DNA from: Candidatus Auribacterota bacterium
Lineage (GTDB): Bacteria > Auribacterota > Tritonobacteria > UBA1439
Reading direction: 5' to 3'
Length of the DNA: 43,351 nucleotides
Assembly: GCA_026392035.1 (NCBI GenBank)
Contig: JAPLCX010000084.1
Location: forward strand, 1 to 43,351
A model generated the notes under the pieces. That model searched no databases. It was given only the letters and a program-made list of their open reading frames with translations, and was not told where the DNA came from. The translations under genes were made by a program, and so were the position numbers. Shown one piece after another: positions 32,365 to 40,240 of this stretch (the first letter of the stretch is position 1; every line of letters starts with the position of its first letter).

Positions 32365-33051
32365 ATGCATTTGCTTCGGCGATTATATGACTGGGTTTTG
32401 CACTGGGCTCATACTCCCTACGGGACACCGGCCCTTTTTCTGCTCGCGTTCGCGGAATCCTCTTTTTTCCCGGTGCCGCCGGATGTGCTGCTGATCGCGC
32501 TGGTGTTCGCACGCCGTGAGCGCGCGTTTTATTACGCCGCTGTATGCACCATAGGATCGGTCTTGGGGGGGATGTTCGGCTACTATCTCGGCCATGAATT
32601 CTTCAGCATAGTGAACTACATTGTCGCTTTTGTCGTTGGCAAGAGTGTCTGGTATGGAGTGGCGCATGAAGGCGCCCGGGTGGTGAACGAAGCCGGATTC
32701 GCTTTTTACGCGTATCCGGCGGGATCCCCCTATGTGTCTGACACCTCCGTATTTTTGAAGGTCAAGCAACTCTATGACCAAAATGCATTTATGGCGGTTT
32801 TTACCGCTGCGTTTACGCCGATTCCCTATAAGGTTTTCACTATCGCGGGTGGTTATTTCCAAATACCATTCAGCACCCTGGTGACGGCGTCGATCCTCGG
32901 GCGCGCCGGGCGCTTTTTCGGGGTGAGCATTTTGCTCTGGAAATTCGGTCCCCCGATGAAGAGATTTATAGAAAAATATTTCGACTGGCTCTCCATTCTT
33001 TTCGTGGTGCTGATAATCCTCGGTTTTCTGGCAATGAAGTATATGATGTAG
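32365..33051 (+). CDS. YqaA/DedA-family (VTT domain) membrane protein
   Basis: The 228-residue membrane protein belongs to the SNARE-associated/VTT group, close to YqaA. Seen are an N-terminal amphipathic stretch, FAESSFFPVPPDVLLIALV (a conserved re-entrant region with Glu and Pro), GSVLGGMFGYYLGHEF, and the later FTPIPYKVFTIAGGYFQIPF and GRAGRFFGVSILLWKFG. DedA relatives are linked to lipid flipping and membrane homeostasis; YqaA itself has no defined role. The Shine-Dalgarno AAAGGAG is well placed. It is followed by the tRNA-like array on the same strand. Confidence 0.87.
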   Translation: MHLLRRLYDWVLHWAHTPYGTPALFLLAFAESSFFPVPPDVLLIALVFARRERAFYYAAVCTIGSVLGGMFGYYLGHEFFSIVNYIVAFVVGKSVWYGVAHEGARVVNEAGFAFYAYPAGSPYVSDTSVFLKVKQLYDQNAFMAVFTAAFTPIPYKVFTIAGGYFQIPFSTLVTASILGRAGRFFGVSILLWKFGPPMKRFIEKYFDWLSILFVVLIILGFLAMKYMM

Positions 33052-33105
33052 TGAGAAGATAAACGGTTGATGAATTGTGGCGCGTTTCACTTTTCACTGT
33101 TGTAT

Positions 33106-33177
33106 CGGGGCGTAGCGTCCCGAAAGCATTCGGGAGTGAGCGCGTCCCGATCGAGATCGGGGAGGTCGGCGGTTCAA
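33106..33177 (+). pseudogene. Degenerate tRNA-Pro-like unit upstream of the intact tRNA
   Basis: The unit begins with the same CGGGGCGTAGCG as the intact tRNA-Pro. The D-arm is then replaced by the hairpin TCCCGAAAGCATTCGGGA and the anticodon arm by CCCGATCGAGATCGGG. It continues with the tRNA's GGAGGTCGGCGGTTC but stops before the 3' acceptor strand. It cannot form a functional tRNA. Confidence 0.6.
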
Positions 33178-33202
33178 GCTGATATATAGTGTTTATATTA
33201 AA

Positions 33203-33279
33203 CGGGGCGTAGCGCAGCTGGCTAGCGCGCTTGGTTCGGGACCAAGAGGTCGGCGGTTCGAATCCGCCCGCCCCGACCA
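33203..33279 (+). tRNA. tRNA-Pro(CGG)
   Basis: The 77-base gene folds into a full cloverleaf: acceptor CGGGGCG/CGCCCCG, D-stem GCGC/GCGC, anticodon stem CTTGG/CCAAG with loop TTCGGGA (anticodon CGG, reads CCG), variable AGGTC, T-stem GGCGG/CCGCC with loop TTCGAAT, discriminator A and an encoded CCA. No intron or mismatch is seen. It heads a set of tandem copies of its own 3' half. Confidence 0.95.
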
Positions 33280-33334
33280 TTACTGCAGCAACACCGGTTT
33301 CCAGTTTATAGTTCCAAGTAAGAGGGGCAAACGA

Positions 33335-33399
33335 GCGGGGCTAGCGCGCCCCGATCGAGATCGGGGAGGTCGGCGGTTCGAATCCGCCCGCCCCGACCA
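33335..33399 (+). pseudogene. tRNA-Pro-like unit with anticodon arm replaced by a hairpin
   Basis: GCGGGGCTAGCGCG stands for a shortened acceptor and D-region. It is followed by the palindrome CCCCGATCGAGATCGGGG in place of the anticodon arm, then a perfect T-arm, acceptor 3' strand and CCA. The D-loop and a 7-base anticodon loop are missing, so a decoding tRNA is excluded. Confidence 0.65.
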
Positions 33400-33454
33400 T
33401 TACTGCAGCAACACCGGTTTCCAGTTTATAGTTCCAAGTAAGAGGGGCAAACGA

Positions 33455-33521
33455 GCGGGGCTAGCGCGGCCCCGATCGAGATCGGGGAGGTCCTCCGGTT
33501 CGAATCCGCCCGCCCCGACCA
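33455..33521 (+). pseudogene. Second tRNA-Pro-like unit with hairpin in place of anticodon arm
   Basis: As the previous copy, with one extra C (GCGCGGCCCC) and an altered T-stem 5' strand (TCCTCCGG instead of TCGGCGG), which breaks T-stem pairing. The CCA is at 33519-33521. It ends the tandem array. Confidence 0.6.
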
Positions 33522-33602
33522 TTACTGCAGCCTAAAGTGTAAGGCATAATGCGGTGCTGAGGCTGTTACGCAATTCCTCGGTGCGCGCAGGTGGGGCACG
33601 CT

Positions 33603-34361
33603 ATGAAAATAGGCTTTGCCAACAATCCGCGGAAAAACATCCTTGACGAGATAGAATGGATCGGCAGGAACGGATTCGATTTTGTTGATTTATTCCTGGA
33701 AGAGGATCAGGCAGTTCCCGAGAAAATTGATATTCAGAAAATACGCGAACTCCTGAAGACGTACGGGCTCGGCGTTGTCGGTCATACCGCGTGGTATCTG
33801 CCGGTCGGATCCCCCGTACCATCACTGAGAGATGCTGCAATCTCAGAGATGCAGAGATATTTTGAGTGCTTTTCGAAGCTCACGGTGCCCTATGTGACCA
33901 TCCATGCCAATTGGCCGCCCGGAATGTTTTCAACGAAAGAAGGCATAGAGTTCCAGGTCGGAACACTGAGGAAACTTGTGGAGAGCGCGAAGAAGCACGA
34001 CATTAGTCTCATGTATGAACCCGTCGATACCTGGCACGACAGCATAGAGAGCGTCTCCGAGATTTTGCAGAGCGTGCCGAATCTCTACCTGCACCTCGAT
34101 ATTGGGCACGCACATCTGTTTGGGAGGAAGCCGGAGCAGTTCATTATAAAATTTCATGATAGGCTAAAACACATTCACATGAACGACAACGACGGGAACA
34201 GAGACCTGCATATTCCTCTGGGGGCAGGCACAATTGACTGGGAAAACGTCATCAAATGTCTGAAGCAGTACTATGATGGAACAATAACCCTGGAAATATT
34301 TTCCCGCGACAGGGATTATGTCTTATTGTGCAAAGAAAAACTTAAGAAGTGGTGGAAGTAG
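33603..34361 (+). CDS. Xylose isomerase-like TIM-barrel protein (sugar phosphate isomerase/epimerase family)
   Basis: The 252-residue product matches the AP-endonuclease-2/xylose isomerase-like TIM-barrel superfamily. Metal-ligand candidates are visible: His in VTIHANWPPG, Glu in SLMYEPVDTWHD, Asp and His in LHLDIGHAHLFG, His in HIHMNDNDGNRDLHIPLGAG and Glu in TLEIFSRD. The GxGxIDW block near residue 210 is typical of sugar isomerases/epimerases. A DNA-repair endonuclease IV is less likely because of the short length and the sugar-type motif. The ATG at 33603 has AGGTGGGG upstream; a GTG at 33591 is the alternative. Substrate is unknown. Confidence 0.8.
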   Translation: MKIGFANNPRKNILDEIEWIGRNGFDFVDLFLEEDQAVPEKIDIQKIRELLKTYGLGVVGHTAWYLPVGSPVPSLRDAAISEMQRYFECFSKLTVPYVTIHANWPPGMFSTKEGIEFQVGTLRKLVESAKKHDISLMYEPVDTWHDSIESVSEILQSVPNLYLHLDIGHAHLFGRKPEQFIIKFHDRLKHIHMNDNDGNRDLHIPLGAGTIDWENVIKCLKQYYDGTITLEIFSRDRDYVLLCKEKLKKWWK

Positions 34362-34400
34362 AATGGCCGGGGCTGAGGGAGTGGTTGATTAAAGCCGAAC

Positions 34401-34808
34401 TTACTGTAAGCCAGCCAGTTGCTGATCGATATGGGCTCTGAACCTCTCGGCGTCCGGGGAGGATATCTCGCTGATTTTCAGCCCCACGCGGAGAATGGCA
34501 GATTGATCAAGGGGATTGTGGATCTTCGTCCCCCATGTCGCCTCCCCCGCCATTGTAATCGCATCATGCGAGTCGGGCAATGTGATTTCGGCGGATACCT
34601 TCTGACCGTTTCTGAGAACCTCGACGCCGGAGGAGACGTACGTTTCTATGGCAATGCCCTCTTTGCTCAGGTTGGAGACCCGCCCCCCGTAGAACTTCAA
34701 ACCGGGAGCTGCCGTTGACTCATCAATGATGGTCAGGCGCACGGGGAGGTCCGCCATGAGGCGCTCGTGTTTCCGGCGTTCCGATCTCTCGGATGGTTTC
34801 TGTCCCAC
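34401..34808 (-). CDS. PilZ-domain protein (probable c-di-GMP receptor)
   Basis: The 135-residue protein is a single PilZ domain. The c-di-GMP-binding elements are present: the arginine-rich RRKHER segment near residue 11 and NLSKEG (family pattern D/NxSxxG) near residue 46, followed by beta strands. The GTG at 34808 has GGGAG seven bases upstream. It is isolated, opposite to its neighbours, with tRNA-Ala behind it. Together with the MshEN protein encoded 28 kb away it suggests c-di-GMP signalling in this cell. The output partner is not identifiable from sequence. Confidence 0.83.
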   Translation of the reverse strand: MGQKPSERSERRKHERLMADLPVRLTIIDESTAAPGLKFYGGRVSNLSKEGIAIETYVSSGVEVLRNGQKVSAEITLPDSHDAITMAGEATWGTKIHNPLDQSAILRVGLKISEISSPDAERFRAHIDQQLAGLQ

Positions 34809-34860
34809 GACTGCTCTCCCGCTTTTTTAACTTTAGGCTTTTAACTTTTAACTGTAGTAA

Positions 34861-34936
34861 TGGTGGAGCTGACGGGAGTTGAACCCGTGACCTTCCCGAT
34901 GCCATCGGGACGCTCTCCCAACTGAGCTACAGCCCC
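34861..34936 (-). tRNA. tRNA-Ala(GGC)
   Basis: Read on the minus strand: acceptor GGGGCTG/CAGCTCC with the G3:U70 wobble pair that identifies tRNA-Ala, D-arm GCTC/GAGC, anticodon stem TCCCG/CGGGA with loop ATGGCAT (anticodon GGC), variable AGGTC, T-stem ACGGG/CCCGT, discriminator A and encoded CCA. The anticodon loop matches known bacterial tRNA-Ala(GGC). An AACTGTAGT repeat lies three bases beyond the 3' end. Confidence 0.95.
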
Positions 34937-35126
34937 ACCGGGGGAAATCCCAACATCCAAATCCCTGCCTGCCGGCAGGCAAAATCCCAATAGATAGAAC
35001 AGCAAAAAAGACTGTCCGAGCGGTGTTAAATCACCTTATTATCAGGAAGCCGGGCAGGTTTGTCAATTGCATTTACTTCATCGCTGGTATATAATCAGCC
35101 GTTCGCATCTGTCCGGAAGGCCTTAT

Positions 35127-36386
35127 ATGGGAATGACGATCGTTCAGAAAATACTGGCTGCCCACGCGGGGCGCGAGTCGGTCTCTCCCGGTGATATGAT
35201 CATGGCGTCGGTTGATATCGCGCTCGGAAACGATATCACCGCGCCGATCGCCATCAAGGAATTCAGATCAATCGGCGCCACGAAGGTCTTTGACCGGGGC
35301 CGCGTCATCCTCATCGCGGATCATTTTACTCCCAATAAAGACATCCAGTCGGCCGAGCAGAGCAAGATACTGAGGGACTTTGCCCGCGAGCAACAGCTCA
35401 CGCACTACTATGACGTTGGTCGATGCGGCATAGAGCATGCCCTGCTTCCGGAGAAGGGGCTTGTGCTGCCGGGAGACCTGATCATCGGGGCGGACAGCCA
35501 CACCTGCACGTACGGTGCGCTGGGGGCATTCGCGACCGGCGTGGGGAGCACGGATCTCGCCGCGGCGATGGCCACGGGTGAGGTGTGGCTCCGCGTCCCT
35601 GAGTCCATCAAGTTCGTCTACAGGGGGAAATTGAGGGAATGGGTCGGCGGGAAGGACCTCATACTCTATACCATAGGCAAAATAGGAGTCGATGGCGCAC
35701 GCTATAAGGCGATGGAGTTTACGGGAGAGACGATCAAGCGGCTCCCTGTGGCCGGCAGGATTACCATGTGCAATATGGCCGTCGAGGCGGGCGGCAAGTG
35801 CGGCATTATCAATCCGGATAAAATTACCCTGGAATATGTGCGCCGGAGAACGGATCGCCAATTCCGCCTGTGCTCGAGCGATGAGGATGCCCGCTACGAG
35901 AGGACGATCGAGTATGATGTCGCGGATATCGAGCCGCAGGTCTCCTTCCCCTCGCTCCCTGAAAATGCGCGGGGCGTCAGCGAGGTGGGAGAGGTGCCGA
36001 TCGATCAGGTGGTGATCGGCTCCTGCACGAACGGCCAGATAGATGATCTGAGGGTTGCGGCGGGCATCCTCAGGGGCCGGAAGGTGCACAGAAATGTGAG
36101 GCTGATCGTGATCCCCGCCACGCAGGAGGTGTACGCCGAGGCGCTCAGGGAGGGGTTGCTCGAGATTTTTATCAACGCCGAGGGGGCGGTATCGACGCCG
36201 ACGTGCGGCCCGTGCCTCGGAGGCCACATGGGAGTGCTGGCGGCCGGCGAGCGGGCGCTCGCCACCACCAACAGGAACTTCGTGGGACGGATGGGGCACC
36301 AGAAGAGCGAGGTCTACCTCAGCGGGCCCGCGGTCGCGGCGGCGAGCGCGGTTGCAGGGAGGATTTGCTCGCCTGAGGAGATTTGA
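35127..36386 (+). CDS. leuC: 3-isopropylmalate dehydratase large subunit (short, archaeal-type)
   Basis: The 419-residue aconitase-family protein isomerises 2- to 3-isopropylmalate with LeuD. The iron-sulfur ligands are Cys300 (GSCTNG) and Cys360/Cys363 (TCGPCLGG). [21 protein letters not shown] is the substrate-side block. Length places it in the short LeuC group of archaea and many bacteria, rather than the 460-residue enterobacterial type. The ATG at 35127 has GGAAGG six bases upstream; the frame is open to 35067 and ATG at 35133 is an alternative. leuD, leuB and asd follow. A homoaconitase role is possible because these families overlap. Confidence 0.9.
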   Translation: MGMTIVQKILAAHAGRESVSPGDMIMASVDIALGNDITAPIAIKEFRSIGATKVFDRGRVILIADHFTPNKDIQSAEQSKILRDFAREQQLTHYYDVGRCGIEHALLPEKGLVLPGDLIIGADSHTCTYGALGAFATGVGSTDLAAAMATGEVWLRVPESIKFVYRGKLREWVGGKDLILYTIGKIGVDGARYKAMEFTGETIKRLPVAGRITMCNMAVEAGGKCGIINPDKITLEYVRRRTDRQFRLCSSDEDARYERTIEYDVADIEPQVSFPSLPENARGVSEVGEVPIDQVVIGSCTNGQIDDLRVAAGILRGRKVHRNVRLIVIPATQEVYAEALREGLLEIFINAEGAVSTPTCGPCLGGHMGVLAAGERALATTNRNFVGRMGHQKSEVYLSGPAVAAASAVAGRICSPEEI

Positions 36387-36389
36387 CTT

Positions 36390-36600
36390 TTGCCACAGAT
36401 GCACACAGATTGGCACAGATACGCACAGATTTTTTAAAAGAGACGAGAACGGGGTGCACGCAGACGTTTGCCGCAGCCGAAAGTTCAAAGTGTAGGGTGT
36501 AAAATATAAAGGCACACAATATTCTTTCAACTTTACACTTTCAACTGTAGTGAGCATCTGTGTTTATCTGGGTTCATCCGTGTATATCCGTGATAAAGAT
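36390..36600. repeat. CACAGAT/CATCTGTG palindromic repeat between leuC and leuD
   Basis: At 36390-36435 CACAGAT words are repeated (CCACAGATGCACACAGATTG and so on). They are answered at 36553-36599 by CATCTGTGTTTATCTGGG and ATCCGTG words. Between them AAAGTTCAAAGTGTAGGGTG (36480-36500) faces TTTACACTTTCAACTGTAGT (36533-36552), so the element is a nested palindrome. No gene is in this gap; leuD translation signals lie in the last bases. Confidence 0.7.
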
Positions 36601-36615
36601 TGAAGAAGGTTCCTA

Positions 36616-37116
36616 ATGAAAATCAGAGGCAGGGCGTGGAAGTTCGGCGATGATGTAAATACGGATGAGATCATCCCCGGGCGATACCTCAACACCATTG
36701 ATCCGGCCGCGCTCGCGCAGCACTGCATGGAGGATGCGGATCCCGGGTTCGCGGCAAAGGTAAAGCCTGGAGACCTCATTGTGGGAGGCAAGAACTTCGG
36801 GTGCGGTTCGTCGCGCGAGCACGCGCCCATCGCGATAAAGGCCGCCGGTGTGCGCGCGGTGATTGCGGTATCGTTCGCGCGGATATTTTACCGCAACTCG
36901 TTCAATATCGGGCTGCCCATATTTGAGTCCCCCGAAGCGAGCGGGGGGATCGCCGCCGGCGACGAGGTCGAAATCGATACTGAAAAGGGCTTGGTAAGAA
37001 ATTTGACCAGGCGGGAGGACTACCCTATCATGCAGATCCCTCCCTTCATGGAGGAGCTGGTGAAGGTCGGCGGCCTCATGGCGTATGTGAAAAAGAGGTT
37101 GGGAACCGCGGATTGA
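36616..37116 (+). CDS. leuD: 3-isopropylmalate dehydratase small subunit
   Basis: The 166-residue partner of LeuC is the swivelling domain. It shows RAWKFGDDVNTDEIIPGRYL near the N-terminus and the conserved GGKNFGCGSSREHAPIA block, then RIFYRNSFNIGLP. Length fits the short LeuD type that accompanies short LeuC. GGTTCC and GAAGAAGG lie before the ATG. The last codons and stop (ACCGCGGATTGA) merge into the repeat that fills the gap to leuB. Homoaconitase small subunit is the alternative. Confidence 0.92.
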   Translation: MKIRGRAWKFGDDVNTDEIIPGRYLNTIDPAALAQHCMEDADPGFAAKVKPGDLIVGGKNFGCGSSREHAPIAIKAAGVRAVIAVSFARIFYRNSFNIGLPIFESPEASGGIAAGDEVEIDTEKGLVRNLTRREDYPIMQIPPFMEELVKVGGLMAYVKKRLGTAD

Positions 37117-37250
37117 ACGGGTTAAGCGGATTATAAGCGTCATTGGTCGCAGATGAATGCAGATTTGCGCAGATAAAAATGATCAACAGTGTTCATGCAT
37201 AGCAAAAAAATCCGCACAATCCGCCTCATCCGCGGTTTAACACGGTTTGT
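37104..37250. repeat. CGCGGATT/AATCCGC inverted repeat between leuD and leuB
   Basis: CCGCGGATTGAACGGGTTAA (37107-37126) with AGCGGATTA is answered by AATCCGCACAATCCGCC and ATCCGCGGTTTAACACGG (37209-37244). GCAGATGAATGCAGATT words lie between. The left arm reaches into the last codons and stop of leuD. No gene is present in 37117-37273. Confidence 0.65.
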
Positions 37251-37273
37251 TCAGTATTCAATAGGGGGACACA

Positions 37274-38335
37274 ATGGGACGAAAATACGAGATTGCGGTA
37301 ATCCCCGGTGACGGTACGGGGCCTGAGGTGATCCGCGAGGGCTTGAAAGTCCTCAGCGCGGCCGCCGGCAGGTATGGATTCAAACTCGAGACGCGTGAGT
37401 ATGATTTTGGCGGAGCGCGATATAAGAAGACCGGAGAGACACTCCCGGACTCCGCCCTGAATGAGCTCAGGGGATTCAAGGCGATCTACCTCGGAGCGAT
37501 CGGGCACCCCGACGTGAAGCCGGGGATTCTTGAAAAAGGCATCCTGCTCAAGTTGCGCTTCGAGCTCGACCAGTACATCAATCTGCGCCCCGTGAAGCTC
37601 TATCCCGGTGTGGAGACCCCCCTCAGGAATAAGAAGCCGGAGGATATCGATTTCATTGTAGTGCGGGAGAATACGGAAGACCTCTACGCTGGGATCGGCG
37701 GCTTCCTGAAGAAGGGGACCCCCGACGAGGTGGCAATCCAGGAAATGATCTACACGAGGAAGGGGGTCGAGCGCTGCATCCGGTACGCTTTCGAACTCGC
37801 CATGACGCGACCCCGGAAGAAGCTCACCTTCTGCGGCAAGACAAACGTGCTCACCTATGTCCACGACCTCTGGCAGAGAACCTTCGACGAGGTGGGGCGG
37901 GAGTACCCGAAGGTCCAGAAAGATTACGCCCACGTTGACGCGATCTGCATGTGGATGGTGAAGAGCCCGGAGGCATTCGACGTCATAGTCACCTCAAATA
38001 TGTTTGGCGACATCATCACCGATCTGGGCGCGATGATCCAGGGGGGCATGGGGATCGCGGCGGGGGCCAATATCAACCCAACGGGGACATCAATGTTCGA
38101 ACCGATCGGCGGATCGGCCCCCAAGTACACGGGGAAAAACGTGATCAACCCGCTCGCCGCAATCTGCGCGGGGGGGATGATGCTCGACTTCCTGGGAGAG
38201 AAGGAAGCGGCTCAGGCGATCGAGCAAGCGGTGATGAAAGTGGTCTCGGGAAAGCTCAAGAGCCTCTCGGCAGGCAAGATGGGTTATGGGACGGATGAGG
38301 TGGGCACAATGGTGGCGGACATCGTGCGGGGATGA
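37274..38335 (+). CDS. leuB: 3-isopropylmalate dehydrogenase (isocitrate/isopropylmalate dehydrogenase family)
   Basis: The 353-residue decarboxylating dehydrogenase oxidises 3-isopropylmalate with NAD. Seen are VIPGDGTGPEV at the N-terminus, the substrate-binding ELDQYINLRPVKLYPGV with Arg, VVRENTEDLYAG, the metal-binding DVIVTSNMFGDIITDLGAM and GTSMFEPIGGSAPKYTGKN. Position after leuCD supports LeuB. Homoisocitrate, tartrate or isocitrate dehydrogenase activity cannot be excluded from sequence. leuA is not in the window. GGGGG just before the ATG could act in translation. Confidence 0.87.
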   Translation: MGRKYEIAVIPGDGTGPEVIREGLKVLSAAAGRYGFKLETREYDFGGARYKKTGETLPDSALNELRGFKAIYLGAIGHPDVKPGILEKGILLKLRFELDQYINLRPVKLYPGVETPLRNKKPEDIDFIVVRENTEDLYAGIGGFLKKGTPDEVAIQEMIYTRKGVERCIRYAFELAMTRPRKKLTFCGKTNVLTYVHDLWQRTFDEVGREYPKVQKDYAHVDAICMWMVKSPEAFDVIVTSNMFGDIITDLGAMIQGGMGIAAGANINPTGTSMFEPIGGSAPKYTGKNVINPLAAICAGGMMLDFLGEKEAAQAIEQAVMKVVSGKLKSLSAGKMGYGTDEVGTMVADIVRG

Positions 38336-38365
38336 AGTCATGAGGGCGAGAGAGTGTGTCCGAAA

Positions 38366-38392
38366 AATAAATGGTGTCTGTCCCTATTTATT
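38366..38392. repeat. AATAAAT...ATTTATT hairpin with GGTGTCTGTCCC core
   Basis: AATAAAT (38366-38372) pairs with ATTTATT (38386-38392) around GGTGTCTGTCCCT. The core resembles words I recall from dispersed REP-like repeats in bacteria. It lies immediately before the asd ribosome site. Single copy in this window. Confidence 0.4.
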
Positions 38393-38406
38393 AAGGAGTG
38401 AATAGT

Positions 38407-39417
38407 ATGGTGCAGGGATATTCAATAGCGATAGCAGGAGCGACGGGAGCGGTCGGCACGGAGATGATTCGGACGCTCGAAAAGAGGAACTTCCCCGTAC
38501 GGGACATCAGGCTGCTCGCATCACGCCGTTCCGTGGGGAAGAGGTTGCCGTTCAAGGGGGAGGATATCCCCGTCGAGGAGCTCAGGGCCGATTCGTTCAA
38601 GGGCGTGGAGATCGCCTTGTTCAGCGCGGGCGCATCGCGGAGCAAGGATTTTGCGCCGGCAGCCGTTAAGGCGGGCGCGATTGTGGTGGATAATTCCAGC
38701 GCGTTCAGGATGAATCCGGATGTTCCCCTGGTGGTCCCCGAGGTGAATCCTGAAAAGGTCGGGGAGCACAAGGGCATCATCGCGAATCCAAACTGCTCCA
38801 CCATCATCATGGTTGTTCCCCTCTGGCCTCTGCATAGGGCGGCGCGGATAAAAAGAATCGTGGTGTCAACGTACCAGGCAGCGTCGGGGGCGGGGGCGGG
38901 CGCGATGGCGGAATTGCAGAGGCAGATCTGCGAACTATCGGAAGGGAAGAACGCGACGGTCTCGGTGTTGCCCCAGCAGATCGCCTATAACCTTTTCCCG
39001 CACGTTGACGTGTTCCTCCCGGACGGCTATACGAAAGAAGAGATGAAGATGGTCATGGAGACGAGGAAGATATTCGGAGATGATTCAATAGTGCTTACCG
39101 CCACCTGCGTGCGGGTGCCGGTGCTGAGGGCTCACTCGGAGGCGGTGAATATCGAGACGGAACGGAAACTGACCGCGGCGGAAGTGCGGCTAATCCTCTC
39201 CCGCGCACCTGGCGTGAAAGTCGTGGATGACACATCTAAGAATCTCTATCCGATGCCGCTCATGGCGACCGGCCGGGATGAGGTGCTCGTGGGGCGCATT
39301 CGCGAGGATATGTCGCAGCCTCGCGGCATAGATTTGTTCATTTCGGGGGACCAGCTCCTCAAGGGGGCCGCGCTCAATGCGGTGCAGATCGCCGAATTAG
39401 TAGTAAGCGGTAAATAA
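38407..39417 (+). CDS. asd: Aspartate-semialdehyde dehydrogenase
   Basis: The 336-residue enzyme reduces aspartyl phosphate to the semialdehyde, entry to lysine, threonine, methionine and diaminopimelate synthesis. It has the Rossmann GATGAVGTEMI motif, the catalytic Cys130 in NPNCSTI, STYQAASGAGAGAMAEL, and TCVRVPVLRAHSEAV with the active-site His. AAGGAG eight bases before the ATG at 38407 fixes the start over a GTG at 38398. It follows leuB by 71 bases and probably belongs to the same amino-acid biosynthesis unit. Confidence 0.93.
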   Translation: MVQGYSIAIAGATGAVGTEMIRTLEKRNFPVRDIRLLASRRSVGKRLPFKGEDIPVEELRADSFKGVEIALFSAGASRSKDFAPAAVKAGAIVVDNSSAFRMNPDVPLVVPEVNPEKVGEHKGIIANPNCSTIIMVVPLWPLHRAARIKRIVVSTYQAASGAGAGAMAELQRQICELSEGKNATVSVLPQQIAYNLFPHVDVFLPDGYTKEEMKMVMETRKIFGDDSIVLTATCVRVPVLRAHSEAVNIETERKLTAAEVRLILSRAPGVKVVDDTSKNLYPMPLMATGRDEVLVGRIREDMSQPRGIDLFISGDQLLKGAALNAVQIAELVVSGK

Positions 39418-39485
39418 TAAGCAATACGCAAAAGCGGCAAGGCGCAGCTTAATCCTTACGGCTTACCACTTAGAGCTTGTTTCCT

Positions 39486-40229
39486 ATGGCCGGCGTGCGC
39501 AACATAAAACTGGTGATCGAGTACGAGGGGACCCGCTACTGCGGATGGCAGGTGCAGCCCAACGGCCCCACGATCCAGGAAAAGCTTGAGCTCGCCATCA
39601 GACAGATCACGGGCGAGACGGTGCGGATCTTCGGCGCGGGGCGGACCGACGCGGGGGTGCACGCCTCCGGACAGGTGGCGAACTTCCATACCGCGTGCCG
39701 GATGTCCGCCGAGCGGATGCGCCACGCCCTGAACGCAGTCCTCCCCGATGACATCGTGGTGCTCGATCTCGGTGAAGTTCCGGAATCATTTCATGCCCGG
39801 TACAGCGCGAAGAGCAGGCGCTACCGCTACACAATCCTCAACCGCACTGCCCCTTGCGCGCTCCAGCGATACTGTGCCCTGCACCTCGCGCAGCCGCTCG
39901 ATATTGAGGCGATGCGAGAAGCGGCCGGGCATCTCATCGGCACATGGGATTTCTCCTCCTTCGGCTGCAATGCCGGCAGGGAGGATGATCCGGTGCGAAC
40001 CGTCCTGGCCATAGCGGTTGACAGACAGGGAAATTATCTCACGATCGAGATAGAAGCGGTCAGTTTCCTCTACAAAATGGTCCGCTCGATCGTGGGGACG
40101 CTCATCGATGTGGGGAGGGGGAAGATGCAACCGTCGGATGTCCCCCGGATACTGAGGGATCGCGACAGGAAGAGCGCCAGCGCCACCGCGCCGGCTCAGG
40201 GACTTACACTGATCAAAGTCGATTATTGA
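39486..40229 (+). CDS. truA: tRNA pseudouridine synthase A
   Basis: TruA makes pseudouridine at tRNA positions 38-40. The 247-residue protein has IEYEGTRYCGWQVQPNGPTIQ at the N-terminus, catalytic Asp55 in GAGRTDAGVHASGQ, RRYRYTI and the C-terminal FLYKMVRSIVGTLIDVGRGK. The ATG at 39486 is chosen over a TTG at 39477, as it lies just before the conserved start. The preceding gap (39418-39485) contains repeat-like CTTAATCCTTACGG words related to those at 32281-32350. Its stop is 11 bases before the DUF2079 gene. Confidence 0.95.
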   Translation: MAGVRNIKLVIEYEGTRYCGWQVQPNGPTIQEKLELAIRQITGETVRIFGAGRTDAGVHASGQVANFHTACRMSAERMRHALNAVLPDDIVVLDLGEVPESFHARYSAKSRRYRYTILNRTAPCALQRYCALHLAQPLDIEAMREAAGHLIGTWDFSSFGCNAGREDDPVRTVLAIAVDRQGNYLTIEIEAVSFLYKMVRSIVGTLIDVGRGKMQPSDVPRILRDRDRKSASATAPAQGLTLIKVDY

Positions 40230-40240
40230 GGATCCACTCA

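Larger units (their letters stand above)
33246..33521 (+). repeat. Tandem 120-bp duplication of the tRNA-Pro 3' half
   Basis: Starting at GAGGT in the variable loop, the segment through the T-arm, CCA and downstream flank (ATTACTGCAGCAACACCGG...) repeats at 33246, 33366 and 33487, with periods of 120 and 121 bases. The copies are almost identical over the non-tRNA flank, including CCAGTTTATAGTTCCAAG, so duplication appears recent. The third copy diverges at the T-stem and after CTGCAG. Confidence 0.85.

Noticed and set aside
32966-33280. Minus-strand 104-codon frame starting MVGAGGFEPPTSWSRTK
   Set aside because: It is the reverse translation of the tRNA-Pro gene, a well-known annotation artefact, and also overlaps the YqaA-type gene.
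33246-33521. Integrase attachment sites (attL/attR) at tRNA-Pro
   Set aside because: Duplicates of a tRNA 3' end suggest integration, but copies are in tandem only 120 bases apart with no integrase or cargo between them.
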